Below are positions 12,784 to 24,661 of a stretch of 64,000 nt of DNA, in pieces. The translations under genes and the position numbers were made by a program. Numbering within the stretch: the first letter of the stretch is position 1; the number at the start of each line of letters is the position of its first letter. Source of the stretch: Mesodorylaimus sp. YZB2_4. Lineage: Eukaryota > Nematoda > Enoplea > Dorylaimida > Dorylaimidae. Below the pieces are notes generated by a model that had not been told where the DNA came from, made no database searches, and saw nothing but the letters and a program-made list of their open reading frames with translations. The stretch covers positions 124,001 to 188,000 of the forward strand of contig JASANH010000720.1 in NCBI GenBank assembly GCA_030248295.1, written 5' to 3'.

Positions 12784-14126
12784 ATGGCATCGCAAGATTG
12801 CTCGAAGAAAATGTTGGCGCTGTTAGTTATAGCGGCAATGCTGAATGTATCGAATGGGCAGCAACCAGTGTCCCTTGCTCAAGTGATCGCGGCAGCCAGT
12901 GCCAAGGCGCCTGTTGGCGAGCGTGACCCACTGACCATTTTGTGCAATTTGCATTCGGCTGCCATGGATGTGGCTGAAATGTTGGCACAAGCCATCGCGG
13001 CACAAGGTGAGTGGGGGCTGCCCTGGATCCTCTGGTAAGCCATCTTGTCACAGCTGGAGGATAATGTGACCGAGACTGGTTGGCTCAAGAGAGAGTGTGG
13101 CTGCCTGAATGAGGTGCGACAAAAACTCCGGCTGCAGCGAGGCAAGTCTTGCTTGCTGCTGAAACATCAACCCGAGGGGTTGACGTTTGCAAGCCAGGGG
13201 AGATCAGTGATTCTCTCCCACTCGACATGGCCCACCCTGCACGAGAGTTACAATAATATTTGAGGTGGAAAGCACTGTGTTTCCAAATCCTAACCAGCAA
13301 GCACTACAAGCATACTTTCAGTGCTGTACAGAAATTCCCTGTCGCCGATCGTACAAGGATACGGCACAGATAAGACAACCAGATTGATAAATCCTCACTA
13401 CATGCTGACGAAAAATGCGCATATTCTATAAAAAAAAGCTCCGCATGTTAGAGGACATTAGAGGAGAAGTCCCAGCAAAATAGAGACTTCAGTCACAATG
13501 TCGATCACACAGTGTGAATGCTTACTTTTCGCTGCCTGCAAGCATGCTGTTGGTCACCTGCGACTTCGTCAGGGACTCAGACATGTGTCTCCCCTGGCAC
13601 GGCTTCCAACATCGATGCTCAAGTTTTACACCAAAACCCACTTATGTCGTGCCCTTGAAACCTCGGGTCACCTAATCCATGTTAGTGCCAAGTTGCTCTT
13701 ACTGTATAATTTCATTCTTGAAAGCAGCAGTCAGAGTATCTATTCAGAACGCACACGCCATTATGGAAGCAAGCGTACATTGTGCATCGTCACCACAGTA
13801 CAGTAAAGTATATCTGTGCAAGCTACACCTTCTACGCACCAGTAAGAAATGTTTCTTATTCTCCAGCCTACAGTACTGGCCAATCACAAGTTTTTGCCCC
13901 CTAGTCTTTCCGTAACTCCAGACTAAAGTGCTGACAGTATGTTTTTACCTCGAGTCCTTGAATTTGTTGGTCAGATAACAGTACCGATGGTGTTCCATTC
14001 ACATTTTGCTGTGTTTTGCCAACACTACTTTCCTTCGCAGGCGCATCTCCCGACCACTGCTTTCGTCAGCACCCTGTTATGAAGGAACTGATGGGAAAGA
14101 AGACACCCAGCTATCGCAGCCGATGA
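12784..14126 (+). CDS. Unrecognised secreted, possibly amidated peptide precursor, copy A
   Basis: Two coding exons, 12784-13006 and 14041-14126, join across a GT-AG intron (phase 1) into 102 residues. Residues 1-25 contain a hydrophobic signal (LALLVIAAMLNV) with likely cleavage before QQPVS. A start at Met10 is also possible. The mature part is Ala/Leu-rich and probably helical (residues 58-73). It has two cysteines (54 and 81) that could form one disulfide, and ends HPVMKELM-GKK-TPSYRSR. Gly-Lys-Lys at 93-95 is the form of an amidation plus dibasic cleavage site, so a neuropeptide or hormone precursor is plausible. No dibasic site precedes it. I do not recognise the family. An identical exon-1 protein is encoded by copy B at 24762-26071, and a polyadenylation signal follows at 14237. 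Confidence 0.75.
13135..13258 (+). repeat. Dispersed repeat C within the copy A intron
   Basis: The block GCTGAAACATCAACCCGAGG, then AAGCCAGGGGAGATCAGTGA and CGAGAGTTACA, recurs with changes at 35375-35525 (same strand) and 2375-2475 (opposite strand). The matching position of the copy B intron holds a diverged version, so the repeat predates the duplication. Confidence 0.5.
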
Positions 14127-14236
14127 TTGAGAAGCTCCAGCAAGCTGTCGAAGAAAGAGGAAGTAGCACTAATTGAACATGGCCATGCTTGGGTAAGAGG
14201 CAAAAAGCGATTGGCATGATGTGCTCTCTTTTGTCG

Positions 14237-14242
14237 AATAAA
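14237..14242 (+). terminator. Polyadenylation signal, peptide gene copy A
   Basis: AATAAA lies 111 bases after the stop codon. The same signal in the same context (TTTTGTCGAATAAA) is present in copy B at 24661-24656. Confidence 0.7.
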
Positions 14243-14749
14243 GAACTCGATTTGACCCCGTGTGTTTAGCGTTTTCGTTAAAACATCGACTTTGAGCAGA
14301 CTTGACGAAGCGTGTGGGCCGTAAACCTTGTTTCGTGATCACCCTGTAGGAATGACAAGCGCGGGCGATGGGATGACTCGAGCGTCATTTGAGTTTGAGT
14401 GACGCCAAGCGATCGAGCCAAAATGGGCATGGGATGAATATTGTCCAGGTACAGATTACTGCCATTGCGTCATTGGGAAGAAAACCTAAACATCAGTGAT
14501 TGGACGAAATGGAATTAGTGGCAACGAAGTTTATGGCTGATGACGCACATAACGAACGAGATCGCTGAGGTGTTATCACGCTCTGATGGGCGACACCGTC
14601 CTCATCCCACTGACCACCGTAAGGTCAAATTAAAGTCACCCTATCCGTAAAGTTCAAAAAATCCATGAGAAATGATATTGCTCAAATAATAAGCAATTAG
14701 CCCGCTAAAACTGGGAACGCCAATCTGTGGCTGAGTAATGTCCAAACAA

Positions 14750-17490
14750 TGTAAAAAATATTCAGAACATCAGGCCATCCGCACGTGATCCCCGATCATG
14801 ACTTGTTTTCTGAGAAGCGTGTTATCACATAACCTGTAGCCGTACATAATTTTCAGAACGGTCAGTAAGATTGGCACGATCGAATAAGTGTTCCAGGTCG
14901 TAGGTTCGTCGGGCGCTGTAAGGGGTCAAAAATGATCGAGATCCATTATGCGGTTCTCGAATAGCGCAGACGAGACCCTTGGGAGCAAACTTTGTTTGAA
15001 ACTGTGTATGCAATATTTGAAGAGTCATTTGAAGTGAGACAACACAAGAAGATATTTGAAGTTTCAGCTCCCTGGAGAGTTTGAGTTTAGAATGGGAGGA
15101 AGGCAGAAGATGGCAGTGATCAGTGATCTCATGATATCCCCCCCCCCACCCAGTAATACTGTAGCCCAGAACTCATAATGGCATAGTGTACATTTTGGTC
15201 AGATAAGTTGGCGAAGTTAGGAAAGGCAGCTGTCCGAGCCGTACAGTACAAGGCGGCTGCTGTGGTGCAGCGGTTCGGCATTCTCTACCCTTCTTGCTTG
15301 ATAGCTAAGGGCTGGACTCGTCCCGGGTTCAATGACCGATGATGGAGGTCGGTTTGCGAAACATGAACCCTCGCTGACTTTGTACGCCAGGCCGTGGGTG
15401 ACTCACTGTCGAGTTGCTCCGAGTCTGAGCATCAAGCTTTTCTCCAAGCATGAACTGGACAACTAACGGGTAGTGAACCTTCGCATATTTCTCATCCTGT
15501 CTCATGTTAAATGACCACAGGTGACCACTCGCACAAATACTGCACTATAAGAAGACCAGGCTTCTGCAAATAAAAGACCTCAGACAGAAAAACACAGCAG
15601 CAGAAATCCAGAAATACAAAGTTCCATCGCTCGACCGAGTTGTTAGTTATTGCCCCCATCGACCACCGAGTAAGAGCAGCTCTACGATTAGATTGGAATC
15701 GTTGGAGGATAGCTTTGTCTCCTTCTGCAAGTTGGGCCTCGGGTCCACCTCCTTACGAAATACGATCACTTCGTGGCACTTGACGCGTCGTAAAAGGCCT
15801 ATTCAGATAATTTCCTCCCCATCCCTTTTCTCTGTCACACACAAATGAGCCTGGTAGAATACATCTTTCCTTTTTTTGACTCGTGACAAGTTCCAGGGTA
15901 GACACCGGATCAGGTTGTTGAACCCGACGGGTCGGGTCAGGATGACCCGAATTTGTTATAAACAGATGACGGCTCTTGAGATAAAAGCCTTGCACAAATC
16001 CTCTGAACATGCGGTGACTTTGCTGTAGTCCCTGACCCGAATTTTCATCTTTTCTTATTCCCTAGTTATCCTTTGTAAAAATAGCATACCTTCATATTTC
16101 CCACAATAGTGGTCAAAAATTTTTTTTAAAAACGCAAGATCGAAAAGACTAGGGTCTGTCCACTAGTCTTGCGATATTTAACCAATCCGAATAATAGGCG
16201 TGAATAATAGAGACTACTCTCATAACTTTCAGAGTCAGAGACAGGCTACTGCTTAAACAAAGAAATACCTAAGTATAAATTAGCCCCACGTTAGAGTTGC
16301 ATATGGTTTTCACAAAATATACTGCTCACAAAGTCATACTGTATTGTGCTGGACAATAGCTCCTGTCAGAACCGCCACTACTGATAAAGGGATGTGAGGG
16401 CACCTATCACTTTTGAACACAGTGAACCGTTTTGCAATAGTAACATGGATGGTGGTCAAGGGGCTATTATTGGCGCAGATTTGGTGTTTGGGCACAGACT
16501 TTACTGCTTTTCCAGCCATGTATACCCAATAAATTATTTTGTCATATTCAGGAATCAAATGTGATTGTAGACACGCTTACGACCAGCTAAAATTATCGAT
16601 TAGAGTATGGCTAGTCCCGCCCATTTATCAGAGTTGCAAAGAATGTTTTTGAGAACTCTAAGATGTAGACCCTTCCTTGTGCAGAAATCATTTAGAACAT
16701 TTGGTTACTGTACAGCGTACAATAAGTCTGACATTCTTGGAAATGAAAACGTGCAATGAAAGGCTTTATGCAGAACGCATATCCTGAAAATCCTGCATGG
16801 AGTCGAACAGCTATGAAAAGGTTTCTGTAACTGCTAATATACTGTAGTATAAAGTTGCAAAATTGCTGTATTTTTGACCCGTTTGACCCTATCTTTCAAA
16901 GGAGTGACCCGACCCGATTTTGACCTGGCCTGACACGACCCGACCCGAAAGTACTCGTCCCGATCTGAGGTCTATTCCAGGGGTATGATTGAGGCTCTAT
17001 CACAGCAGTAACATCACATACTGTGCAACTGGAACAAGGCCGACATCTTCTGCCTGTGGTCATAAAGTAATTTAGACTGACGGTCACAATGCTGGCGGTT
17101 TTTGGGTACGCGGCCTCATAACCACGACCTTCTGTCGAGAGGCCTCCTCAAAAGCCAACTTCAGTTTTGTAAGAGCATAAAAGAGTGCCTTATTGCTAGA
17201 GCAAGGGAAGGAGACGTTTTTGATATACTTCCTGGAAACGAGTATTGGCCAGCTCACAATCAGTTCTTCTTCAGTCCCTGGTTTTGCTTGATTTCATTTC
17301 ACTAATTACACATTTCACAGAAACCTACGCTAATAAAATAAAATATTACACAATAACTTCTATCTGTACAATATGTCTCATTTCCTGATGATGTTATGGT
17401 GGCCAGTGTTGCTTATGTGACTTACATTTGTTGCCTCGGCCCCACTGAGCTGGCACAATGGCATAATTTAGCGTTCTTATTTGTGCCAGG
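14750..17490. other. Intergenic region inside the inverted arms
   Basis: It contains a C10 tract at 15138-15147, a truncated SINE-A at 15252-15430, and two stretches of CCCGACCCG-like low complexity (15905-15960 and 16860-16960). No coding exon could be supported. Confidence 0.55.
15252..15430 (+). mobile_element. SINE-A, 5' part only
   Basis: The head (TGTGGTGCAGCGGTTCGGCA) and box-B region (GACTCGTCCCGGGTTCAATG) are present, followed by the body to GTGGGTGACTCA. The 3' half is missing. Confidence 0.75.
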
Positions 17491-17513
17491 CTCTCCTCTA
17501 ATCAATAATACGT

Positions 17514-17846
17514 ATGACTGACGAAGCGACGGAGAGGTGCGCCCCCTGTAACAAGGATGTTACACCCTAGTGCATGTGCCAATCGCCGGTGGTCGCCGTA
17601 TGTGTCCACACTGGCAGCGCCTTCGTTCCGGATAATGCTTCTGGGCGTGTTCCGATCATGAGAGCACCCGCGGCATCTTTTGTCCACCCCTGTGGTGAGA
17701 TACCAATGAAATTTCGAAAGTTGCTCATGTGTAACGTACCTACCTACGCCGCCTGCTGATCGCCAGTCGAAATCCTGGAGTAGAGCAAAGGTGAAGGCGG
17801 AGAGAACTAAAAACACGATCACAAACCATATGTCAAGGACTGGCAT
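17514..17846 (-). CDS. Possible short secreted protein
   Basis: From ATG at 17846 the minus strand encodes about 110 residues. They begin with a strongly hydrophobic signal-like segment (MPVLDIWFVIVFLVLSAFTF), followed by DFDWRSAGGVG, a Lys-Arg site (VDKRC) and a CRGC motif. A GT..ACCACAG segment inside (roughly after GGCGTAG to before GGGTGGAC) could be a ~55-nt intron that would keep the frame. No homologue is recognised and the 3' limit is uncertain, so this may be a chance ORF. Confidence 0.25.
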
Positions 17847-18186
17847 GACATCAACCCGACGGGGTGCTCACTGCCTCCCACCATCTACTTTTGTATGGCC
17901 TGTAGGTGCTTTTATTAGTGTCGTCCAGTCCAGCGGTCTAGTCAGTCATCCTAGTCAGTGTCGGGGCTCAGTGGAGGAAGTGGCACAACACTAACGCTAT
18001 CACCCTGCTAAAGCAGTCTCCACGTGCGTACGTGGAAAGTGCAGCCCAGCCCAAACCAGTCATCTTAGAAGCCATTGTCCGTCGTTGCCTTCATTCTTTA
18101 CCCAACCTCAATAACACGAAATCAAGTCATCGATGAAGCCAAAAAAGTGTTTTAAAGCCCTTCATTTTCTCTTCCGTTTGTTTCAG

Positions 18187-18321
18187 ACATCCTGTTTTGA
18201 TCTAGGCGGCAGCATCTCTCCTTTCTACTGTCCCCTCGGGCAGTCAGTCCTTAATGCCATCGGCGTAGGCACAGCCATGGCGTCAGCGACGACAGTCGGC
18301 CTCGGGGTGCTGGCTGCATAA
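18187..18321 (+). CDS. Possible terminal exon of an unknown small gene
   Basis: A strong acceptor (CTTCCGTTTGTTTCAG) precedes an open frame encoding TSCFDLGGSISPFYCPLGQ and a Gly/Ala-rich end, stopping at 18321. No partner exon was identified upstream. The acceptor and the composition are suggestive only. Confidence 0.18.
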   Translation, partial: TSCFDLGGSISPFYCPLGQSVLNAIGVGTAMASATTVGLGVLAA

Positions 18322-19110
18322 GCGAAAGAATGAGTGTCATTGCAGTCATTACCCTCGACCCTCGAGCATTGGCCGCATGGCATTTCCATTGGAATGTGCT
18401 TGATGTATTGAGGAGGCCTAGTGACTTTCTAATGATTTTTCTTTTTTTCTCCCTCCTTCATTTCTACGAGTATGCCATGCCGACCGTCCATGTGTCCTTT
18501 TTAGTTAGTTTGAAGAAAACAGCTTACTAGGAGCTTGAACCGTGACAAATTTACTGTCCCTCACGGGTCGTGCAAAAACCCCCAACAGCCAACACTCCAC
18601 GCACTCTTCCTGCGCCCTTGACTATCGATGGAGAGCTATAGAGAGGAGACGAAGCGAGAATGAGAATGAGGTTTAGGCACAGCAACACTGCGAAGGAAGC
18701 TCGTTAATGACAGATTTCAAACCTAATAACATCTATTATCGAGCCCTGATATAGCCGACGGGATGCCCAGCCATAGTGGCACAGTGAGAGCTGCTCGCTC
18801 TCCAACCTATCGCCTTGTTGTTCAGGAGTTTCACAAAGGAAACCTTCGTTTGCTTTGTCCTCTTTCAAATGGGCGTCGTCAGTGTTTAGGTAAACTTGGT
18901 CATATCCAGTATCATATGGCGAGTAGACCTAAGCAGCCACTGACTTCGCTCACACTTGGCATTTTGTCGATGGTATGACCGCACACGTATTATACTTGCG
19001 TCAACTGACTTAGCTAAGAAGGGGAGGATTAGTCCCAAGAATTTAGGTTCATTTGATTAGGATGATGAAAATGATATCAGGGCTAATTAGAAAGCACGGG
19101 GCAACACTCT

Positions 19111-19148
19111 CCGCCCTTTTGACGACCTTCTGGTCGTCAAAAGGGCGG
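19111..19148. repeat. Perfect 17-bp hairpin upstream of GPCR1
   Basis: CCGCCCTTTTGACGACC at 19111-19127 is exactly mirrored by GGTCGTCAAAAGGGCGG at 19132-19148 around a TTCT loop. GGTCGTCAAAAG is repeated once more at 19147-19158, and CTTCTGGTC recurs near 19169. Confidence 0.9.
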
Positions 19149-19461
19149 TCGTCAAAAGAAGAGCGCCTTCTGGTCATCTTCGTGAGCGATGCATGGCAGC
19201 CGAGCGATCGGGGCTCCCTCTAAACCTGCTCGAAGGCGAGCTCTCAAGCAGTGGACCCGCCACTTGCAATTTGCACTGGCGTCGTACTATGTTATTAATT
19301 TAAAGATGTACTTAACGCGTGATGATGCTTTCACGTTTGTAGCAAACGGTGCAACTCGAGTCACCTAAGTAGTTATTCTTAGCCAGTTGGCTGTGCTTGT
19401 AAGTTGCGAAGATCGCCTGTCACCACTTTACACTGTGCGCTGTCACTTTTCAGCACTCGTC

Positions 19462-20898
19462 ATGCGGCCAGCTTCACCAATCTCAACCACAGGTGCACCT
19501 GGTGCCCAATCGGTCCCCGTCTCCCCAGTGCCCTGCGCATCGATCGAGTGCAGGGTGGATCCGACGGCCGAGGCGATGGCTCATCTGACCAAAGTTTATA
19601 TTGCGGGTCTGCTCATATTGGGCTTGTTCGGCAATGTGTATTGTGTCACGGCATTCCTGATGCCCGTTTTCCGTCGCGTACCATCAACCTTATATTTAGC
19701 CGCATTGGCATTGAGCGATATTGGTTTTCTGATGACTTTGGGTCTGATGTGGATGCGTAGTATCGGACTCCGATTCCTGGATATGCCCCACGTGTGTACA
19801 ATCGGTATGTTCATGTCATATTTTTGTTGTTTCGTCTCGAGTTGGTTAGTATTCGCCATAACAATGGAGCGGTATTTACTGGCCAGCGGTGATCGACGCA
19901 GTCAACGATGCTGTCCTCGCTCCCTCTCGGCATGGTGTTGGACGACGAGAGCAAATGGGAGACATCGAATAGGTAAACCTAAAACCATTCCCATTTCAAC
20001 AAAACACCGTCGAGTTCGCATTACTTTCCTTTCTATCATCATATTCGGTCTGCTTATTAACAGTTGGGTGTTGTTCACGGCCGAGAGCGTAGCGCCCGTC
20101 CAAACTTTAATCGAGCAATCACTCGAGAATTCAACAACAACGAGCACCTCATCGATCGATCCCTCAACTACGGCCGCACCATCCGTGGCTGTGTGCGATG
20201 TGAATCAAGCCGCGGCTGGTCATTGGTATCCTGTATTCAACACTTTGGATATGATCTTCAGTTTTACATTACCTTTCTTGGGTGTTCTTACACTAAATGC
20301 CAAAATCGGATTCCGCGTGTGTAAAGCTCAAAGTATAGCGCGTCAACAAGACGAGACTCGAACAGGCACCACGACTGCTATGCAAAACGGATACGAGTAC
20401 GGAGACAATAGTGTCGTGGTCTCGCGCGTGAACCCGCGTCCACACTCTGCTCTGATTCAAAATGCACCCGCTACGCCATCGACGACAGCCGCCTTGGATC
20501 AATTGGTGCACGAGGTGGAACTGTTGGCGCAGTACGAAGGCCGTCGACCATCCTCGGCCGCCATGATGGTGGCGGGTGGTGGGCGAGTCATAAATGGAGG
20601 CGGGGGCGGGGGAGGAAGCGGTGGTCGACAACGACGTCGACGTGATAAGATCGAACGCCGCGTGACACAACTGTTGGTCACTGTATCATTGGCCTACCTG
20701 ATATTGAATCTGCCCAGTTATGTGCACAGAGTCGTGGTCGCTTTCGAGAGTTCCACAGAAACAACCATGACGCAAACATACAAGACCCACTTGGGTGTTG
20801 TGGCAGAGACCTTATCATATTTGATGTTCTACACACAATTTTCTATCAATTTCTTCTTATATTCCTGTCACGGGTGTATGTTCGGACTGAACTGTTAA
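19462..20898 (+). CDS. Rhodopsin-family peptide-type GPCR (GPCR1)
   Basis: The ATG at 19462 is the first in frame. A good acceptor (TGTCACTTTTCAG) lies just before it, so a 5' untranslated exon is likely. All seven helices are visible: TM1 with GLFGNVYC, TM2 LAALALSDIGF, a TM3-start Cys (PHVC) and ERY box (ITMERYLLA), TM4 ITFLSIIIFGLLINSW, a Ser/Thr-rich loop with its Cys, TM5, a long third inner loop with an oligo-Gly run and an Arg cluster, TM6 AYLILNLPSYVHRVV, and TM7 MFYTQFSINFFLYSC. It couples extracellular ligands to G proteins at the plasma membrane; the FMRFamide-receptor-like class is my best guess. The C-tail is almost absent (HGCMFGLNC), and AATAAA follows at 20972. A donor-like GTATGT near 20876 could instead lead to another exon. 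It is paralogous to the gene at 38606. Confidence 0.88.
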   Translation: MRPASPISTTGAPGAQSVPVSPVPCASIECRVDPTAEAMAHLTKVYIAGLLILGLFGNVYCVTAFLMPVFRRVPSTLYLAALALSDIGFLMTLGLMWMRSIGLRFLDMPHVCTIGMFMSYFCCFVSSWLVFAITMERYLLASGDRRSQRCCPRSLSAWCWTTRANGRHRIGKPKTIPISTKHRRVRITFLSIIIFGLLINSWVLFTAESVAPVQTLIEQSLENSTTTSTSSIDPSTTAAPSVAVCDVNQAAAGHWYPVFNTLDMIFSFTLPFLGVLTLNAKIGFRVCKAQSIARQQDETRTGTTTAMQNGYEYGDNSVVVSRVNPRPHSALIQNAPATPSTTAALDQLVHEVELLAQYEGRRPSSAAMMVAGGGRVINGGGGGGGSGGRQRRRRDKIERRVTQLLVTVSLAYLILNLPSYVHRVVVAFESSTETTMTQTYKTHLGVVAETLSYLMFYTQFSINFFLYSCHGCMFGLNC

Positions 20899-20971
20899 GC
20901 GATCGATTTATTGATCAGTTTTGTGTGTATATATCCTATTATTTGTTCATCTGGGTGGCTTAACAGCAGTC

Positions 20972-20977
20972 AATAAA
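20972..20977 (+). terminator. Polyadenylation signal after GPCR1
   Basis: AATAAA lies 74 bases after the GPCR1 stop codon. This supports the short C-terminus as the true end rather than a spliced continuation. Confidence 0.55.
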
Positions 20978-21446
20978 TGAGGAAACACAACGACTACAGT
21001 TTTTTCATGTGCAGTGATCACAAACATAGTTTTTACTGACGATATTTCTGTGGATTCTATCCCCAAATCAATAGAGACCTTTGCTGCAACTACATAACGA
21101 CTTCATCAGCAGAAACTGATCCTGATATGTGCTCGCCCGTGGCCTGTAGTTCTGGCTGGTTATCTCTTGCGTGTGCCCGAGTAGCCGTGGTAGTTTGCTC
21201 GAGATCCTAGGGGCTCATGATGACATGATTTGTTTTTGCCAGGTTGTCAAGAGGCTCAAGGTCGTAAATGACATTGTAGATTTCGGAATTCAAGCTTGAC
21301 AAGCAGACAGTAGGTAAAGGAGGGGACTGTATGTCTATAAAAGCGGGTTGATAATACCGAGCTCTCAATTCCTGGTACCAAAGGGGAGTCCTATATGTAT
21401 TTGAACAGATATCTTTTTAGTTTTCAATCAGCACAAAATAATACGG

Positions 21447-21800
21447 ATGCGGCAGTGGGTCGACGTTCGTCTAGTCGTATTGCAAGGAGTGACTGAACGT
21501 GTCTCGGGTTCGATCCCTGGTCGGACTTCAGTTTGAGAACTGCAAACCCAGGCCGTGGCCATTAAGTGCCGTCGAGGTGCTCAGAGTGGAGAGACGGAAC
21601 TCAGATGTCGAACACAGACTGGATTTACAGCCCACCCGCCGTCGCCCGAGGAAGTTAATATCTCTCAATGACTCCCTCCTGCGAAGACCACAAGGACGCT
21701 GCTGACGAGGTCGTGAGTGCGCTGGTATCCGCTCTGGCTGGTTTATAAGGGTCTGACTGCTGGCCGGCTAGACAAATAAAGCCTCGCCCACAAAAATTTT
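21447..21800 (+). mobile_element. Diverged SINE-A relative
   Basis: It has a tRNA-like head (box A near GCGGCAGTGGGTCGACG; box B GGTTCGATCCCTGG), then shared body blocks (CCAGGCCGTGG, GAGGTGCTCAGAGTGGAGAG, GACTGCTGGCCGGCTAGACA) and the 3' end CCCACAAAAATTTTAAAAA. The head differs from the other SINE-A copies, so this may be a second subfamily. Confidence 0.65.
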
Positions 21801-24050
21801 AAAAACCAAAAAAAACCAAACAACACAGAATGCGTGACTTCCAATCCAATTAGACCATGCATCTCACCTGACGCGCGGCACAGTCTGTAAAAAGAAAATA
21901 TCAAATTTATATCATTTATTAACTTCTAGCTGATGGCGTATTTCCATCGCTGCATAAACAACTGACTTTAGATTAGACAAAACCCGTTAGGGCCACAAAG
22001 CACAGCTGCGACAGCCGAGTTTTTCTTTCGCTTCGAAAGGGATGTTTTCTTTCAACAGGATTATCAACTTCGACTTTTGCCAAATGAGAATTCGCTGCAC
22101 CGTCAGAGGGCATAATCCATCGTGACATAGCTTGTCATCGAAAATGGTGAACTGACATACTAGCTTGTCATCATTGATGAGAACAGCGAGGACTGCCAGT
22201 ATCCGCATCAAGCTTTTCCCTCATTTGCTGTATTTCTCAAACTCATAGTCACTCAGTTCGACCACATTTCCCCCAAAAAGTATACAGTATGGTGTAGGCA
22301 CATATTGCAATGCGACCGGTGGAGCTTCTGCATCACGCCAAACACCCTTGGCCTACCAAGTCTTCCGACTTATAGCCGGTATACCGTGGTGACCTTCATG
22401 GAGTTCTGCAAAAGCAGTCGTTTCCGCCAATAAAAAGCTTCATCTGCGGCCCAATTACCGCAGTCAAGCTAGACCTTGTTCCACCATGGCATCGACAAGC
22501 GTGACTTTACAACAAAATGCGATTCATGAGAACATTCTGTGCATGCAAGGCACATGGCGCAATTATGGCATTTGTAACTGAGCATTTTGGCTGTCAAGAT
22601 ACAGTATTTTGATACCGATCGAATTAATATTTTCCATGCTGTAAGTAGGTACAATAGGAAGTGGCTTGCACAAAAATATACCCTTCACGAGTGAAATCTT
22701 CACAGTTCAAAACGCTCAGGCACGTCCTGTCTCGCCCGCCAGACCATACAGTATACACAGTATGTCGGATCAACTACAGTAAAGTCTTTGCGCTACAGTC
22801 AAGTCTGGTCTATCACAATCTTTTTTGACTCTTTTCCTGACCGTACGATCTTTTAGTGGTGTTATATAAGCATAGCAAGGTTTCGTACATTTTCCAAGAG
22901 CACTATCATTATTGTGCTCAATGTCCAATTTGTAATATTTTATACGTAGCATATACCAAACCCATGGCACGCTCAATACAAAGGTATAAGTGATGCGAAA
23001 TTCTCATTCATGGCTTTTCGAAAATACATGTATGACCTATCTCGTACACAAAGTGAGTCTATCCGGTCAAGAGACACTCTTTTTAAAAAAAATTTTGCGG
23101 GTTGGGTTTCGTGCCACCCCATTTCTCCAAGGGACTTCCAACCCGTTTTGCCTGTAGCGTTAGCAGTCCTGTTATGATAAGCGAGGACGAGCGGGGGGGG
23201 GGCAGCTTCCCTCTGTGTGTCTCTACTAGGAACACCTCCGGACGAGGGCATTCTGTGCCAAAACCAGCATCCCAGAATGATTCTGGGCGAGAAGGGAGGT
23301 CCTTCCCGAGTGGTGTTCAGGAACCAGTTTCCTGATCTCTCTCTTCCCGTCCCCCCACGACGGGCCCGACCCAGGGTACTCTCCCCCCCCACAACCCCAT
23401 AAATCGAAGACCAGTTCCCACTCTGCGGAAGGGCTTCTAAACTGCCATCCTCAGGCGGAACAGAACTGCAGCCTCCCAGTCCGGGTTGCTGGCCCAAGAA
23501 ATGCGGGACCAAATGCAGGCGCGTGAAAGGGGGGGCTAAGGTGCGAATGAACACTCCTCCCCAGACCAGAAAGAAACCCAGGGCAGGGCCCTCCCCCCCT
23601 CCCATCTTCCCATCATTGCAAAATCCTAAAATTTTTGTAAATTTCGACCTTTTTTGGTGAGCGCCCCTTACCTCAAATCCCGCGCACGCCCCTGAACTGA
23701 CGATGAGCCGTCCGCGGCTCTTCGTCCAGCGGCACTTGTTCAAGTGCTTGATTACTTTGAAAAATCCGAAGACCCAATGAGGTTACGACACCACGAGTCT
23801 AGAAAGATGTTCTTCCTTACTCGATTTACTGTAAACTAGTTTTTAAAAACTGTTACCTCTCTCTGAAAGGGGGAGAAGCGAATTATCGCCCAGTTCTATT
23901 GCCCCCAAGTCGTACTTTTGTGGAATTTTACGACATGTTTGAGCTGCAAAACGTTTGTAAGGACGCATGTTCACCTTATGGTGTTATGCAGTTGGAGTAT
24001 ATACAGAAGGCGCGCTAGTCTTACAGAAACCTTTATGTAAGTTCTGTTCA
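21801..24050. other. Intergenic region before arm B
   Basis: No gene is supported. A diverged reverse-strand SINE-A 3' part sits at about 23085-23250 (CTCTGTGTGTCTCTACTAGG), followed by a GC-rich, purine-strand-biased stretch to 23690. A 256-codon minus-strand ORF there (22973-23743) lies on this repeat material and is not called. Confidence 0.5.
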
Positions 24051-24655
24051 GCTAAAGGTTTTGTGATAATGCGCTTACCAGAAGACGAGAAATATCTGGG
24101 ATCACGTGCACGCGGGCTGGCCTGATTCCTTTGGACCTTGTCAGATCATATTTCTTGATGTTCCCAGTTTTAGTGGGCTGATTGTTTATGTATATTCGAG
24201 CAACATCGTTTCTCATGGATTTTTTGAACTTTACAGATAGGGTGACCGTTAAGATGACCTTACGGTGATCATGGATATGAGGACGGTCTCGCCCATCAGA
24301 ATGCGATAACAACTCAGTGATCTCACGTTCTTGCCGTGTGCGTCATACCAGCCGTAAGCATCGTTTCACTAACTCCATTTTGCGTGATCACCGGATGCCT
24401 AAGTTTTCTTCCCAATGACGCAATGACAGTAATCTACACCTGGACAATATTCATCCCATGCCCATTTTGGCTCGATCGCTTGGCGTCACTCAAACTTAAA
24501 TGACGCTCGAGCCATCCCATCGCCCGCGCTTGTCATTCCTACAGGGTGATCACGAAACAAGGTTTACGGCCCACACGCTTCGTCAAGACTGCTCAAACAA
24601 AACGATCTTCCGAAAAAGCCAAACACACGGGGTCAAATCGAGCCCTTTATTCGAC

Positions 24656-24661
24656 AAAAGA
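24656..24661 (-). terminator. Polyadenylation signal, peptide gene copy B
   Basis: AATAAA on the minus strand, about 100 bases after the stop codon, in the context shared with copy A. Confidence 0.65.

Larger units (their letters stand above)
12612..14745 (+). repeat. Arm A of an inverted duplication (~2.1 kb)
   Basis: This arm is homologous to the reverse complement of about 24110-26255. Matching landmarks include ATGGCGTCATT at the outer edge, the TATA box, both exons, intron ends, the AATAAA region, and a downstream block (GTAGGAATGACAAGCGCGGG; GGCATGGGATGAATATTGTC). Identity is highest in exons and lower in the intron and beyond 14.5 kb. Edges are by eye. Confidence 0.85.

Noticed and set aside
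22973..23743. 256-codon ORF on the minus strand
   Set aside because: It overlaps reverse-strand SINE-A-derived sequence and a GC-rich stretch with few stops by composition.
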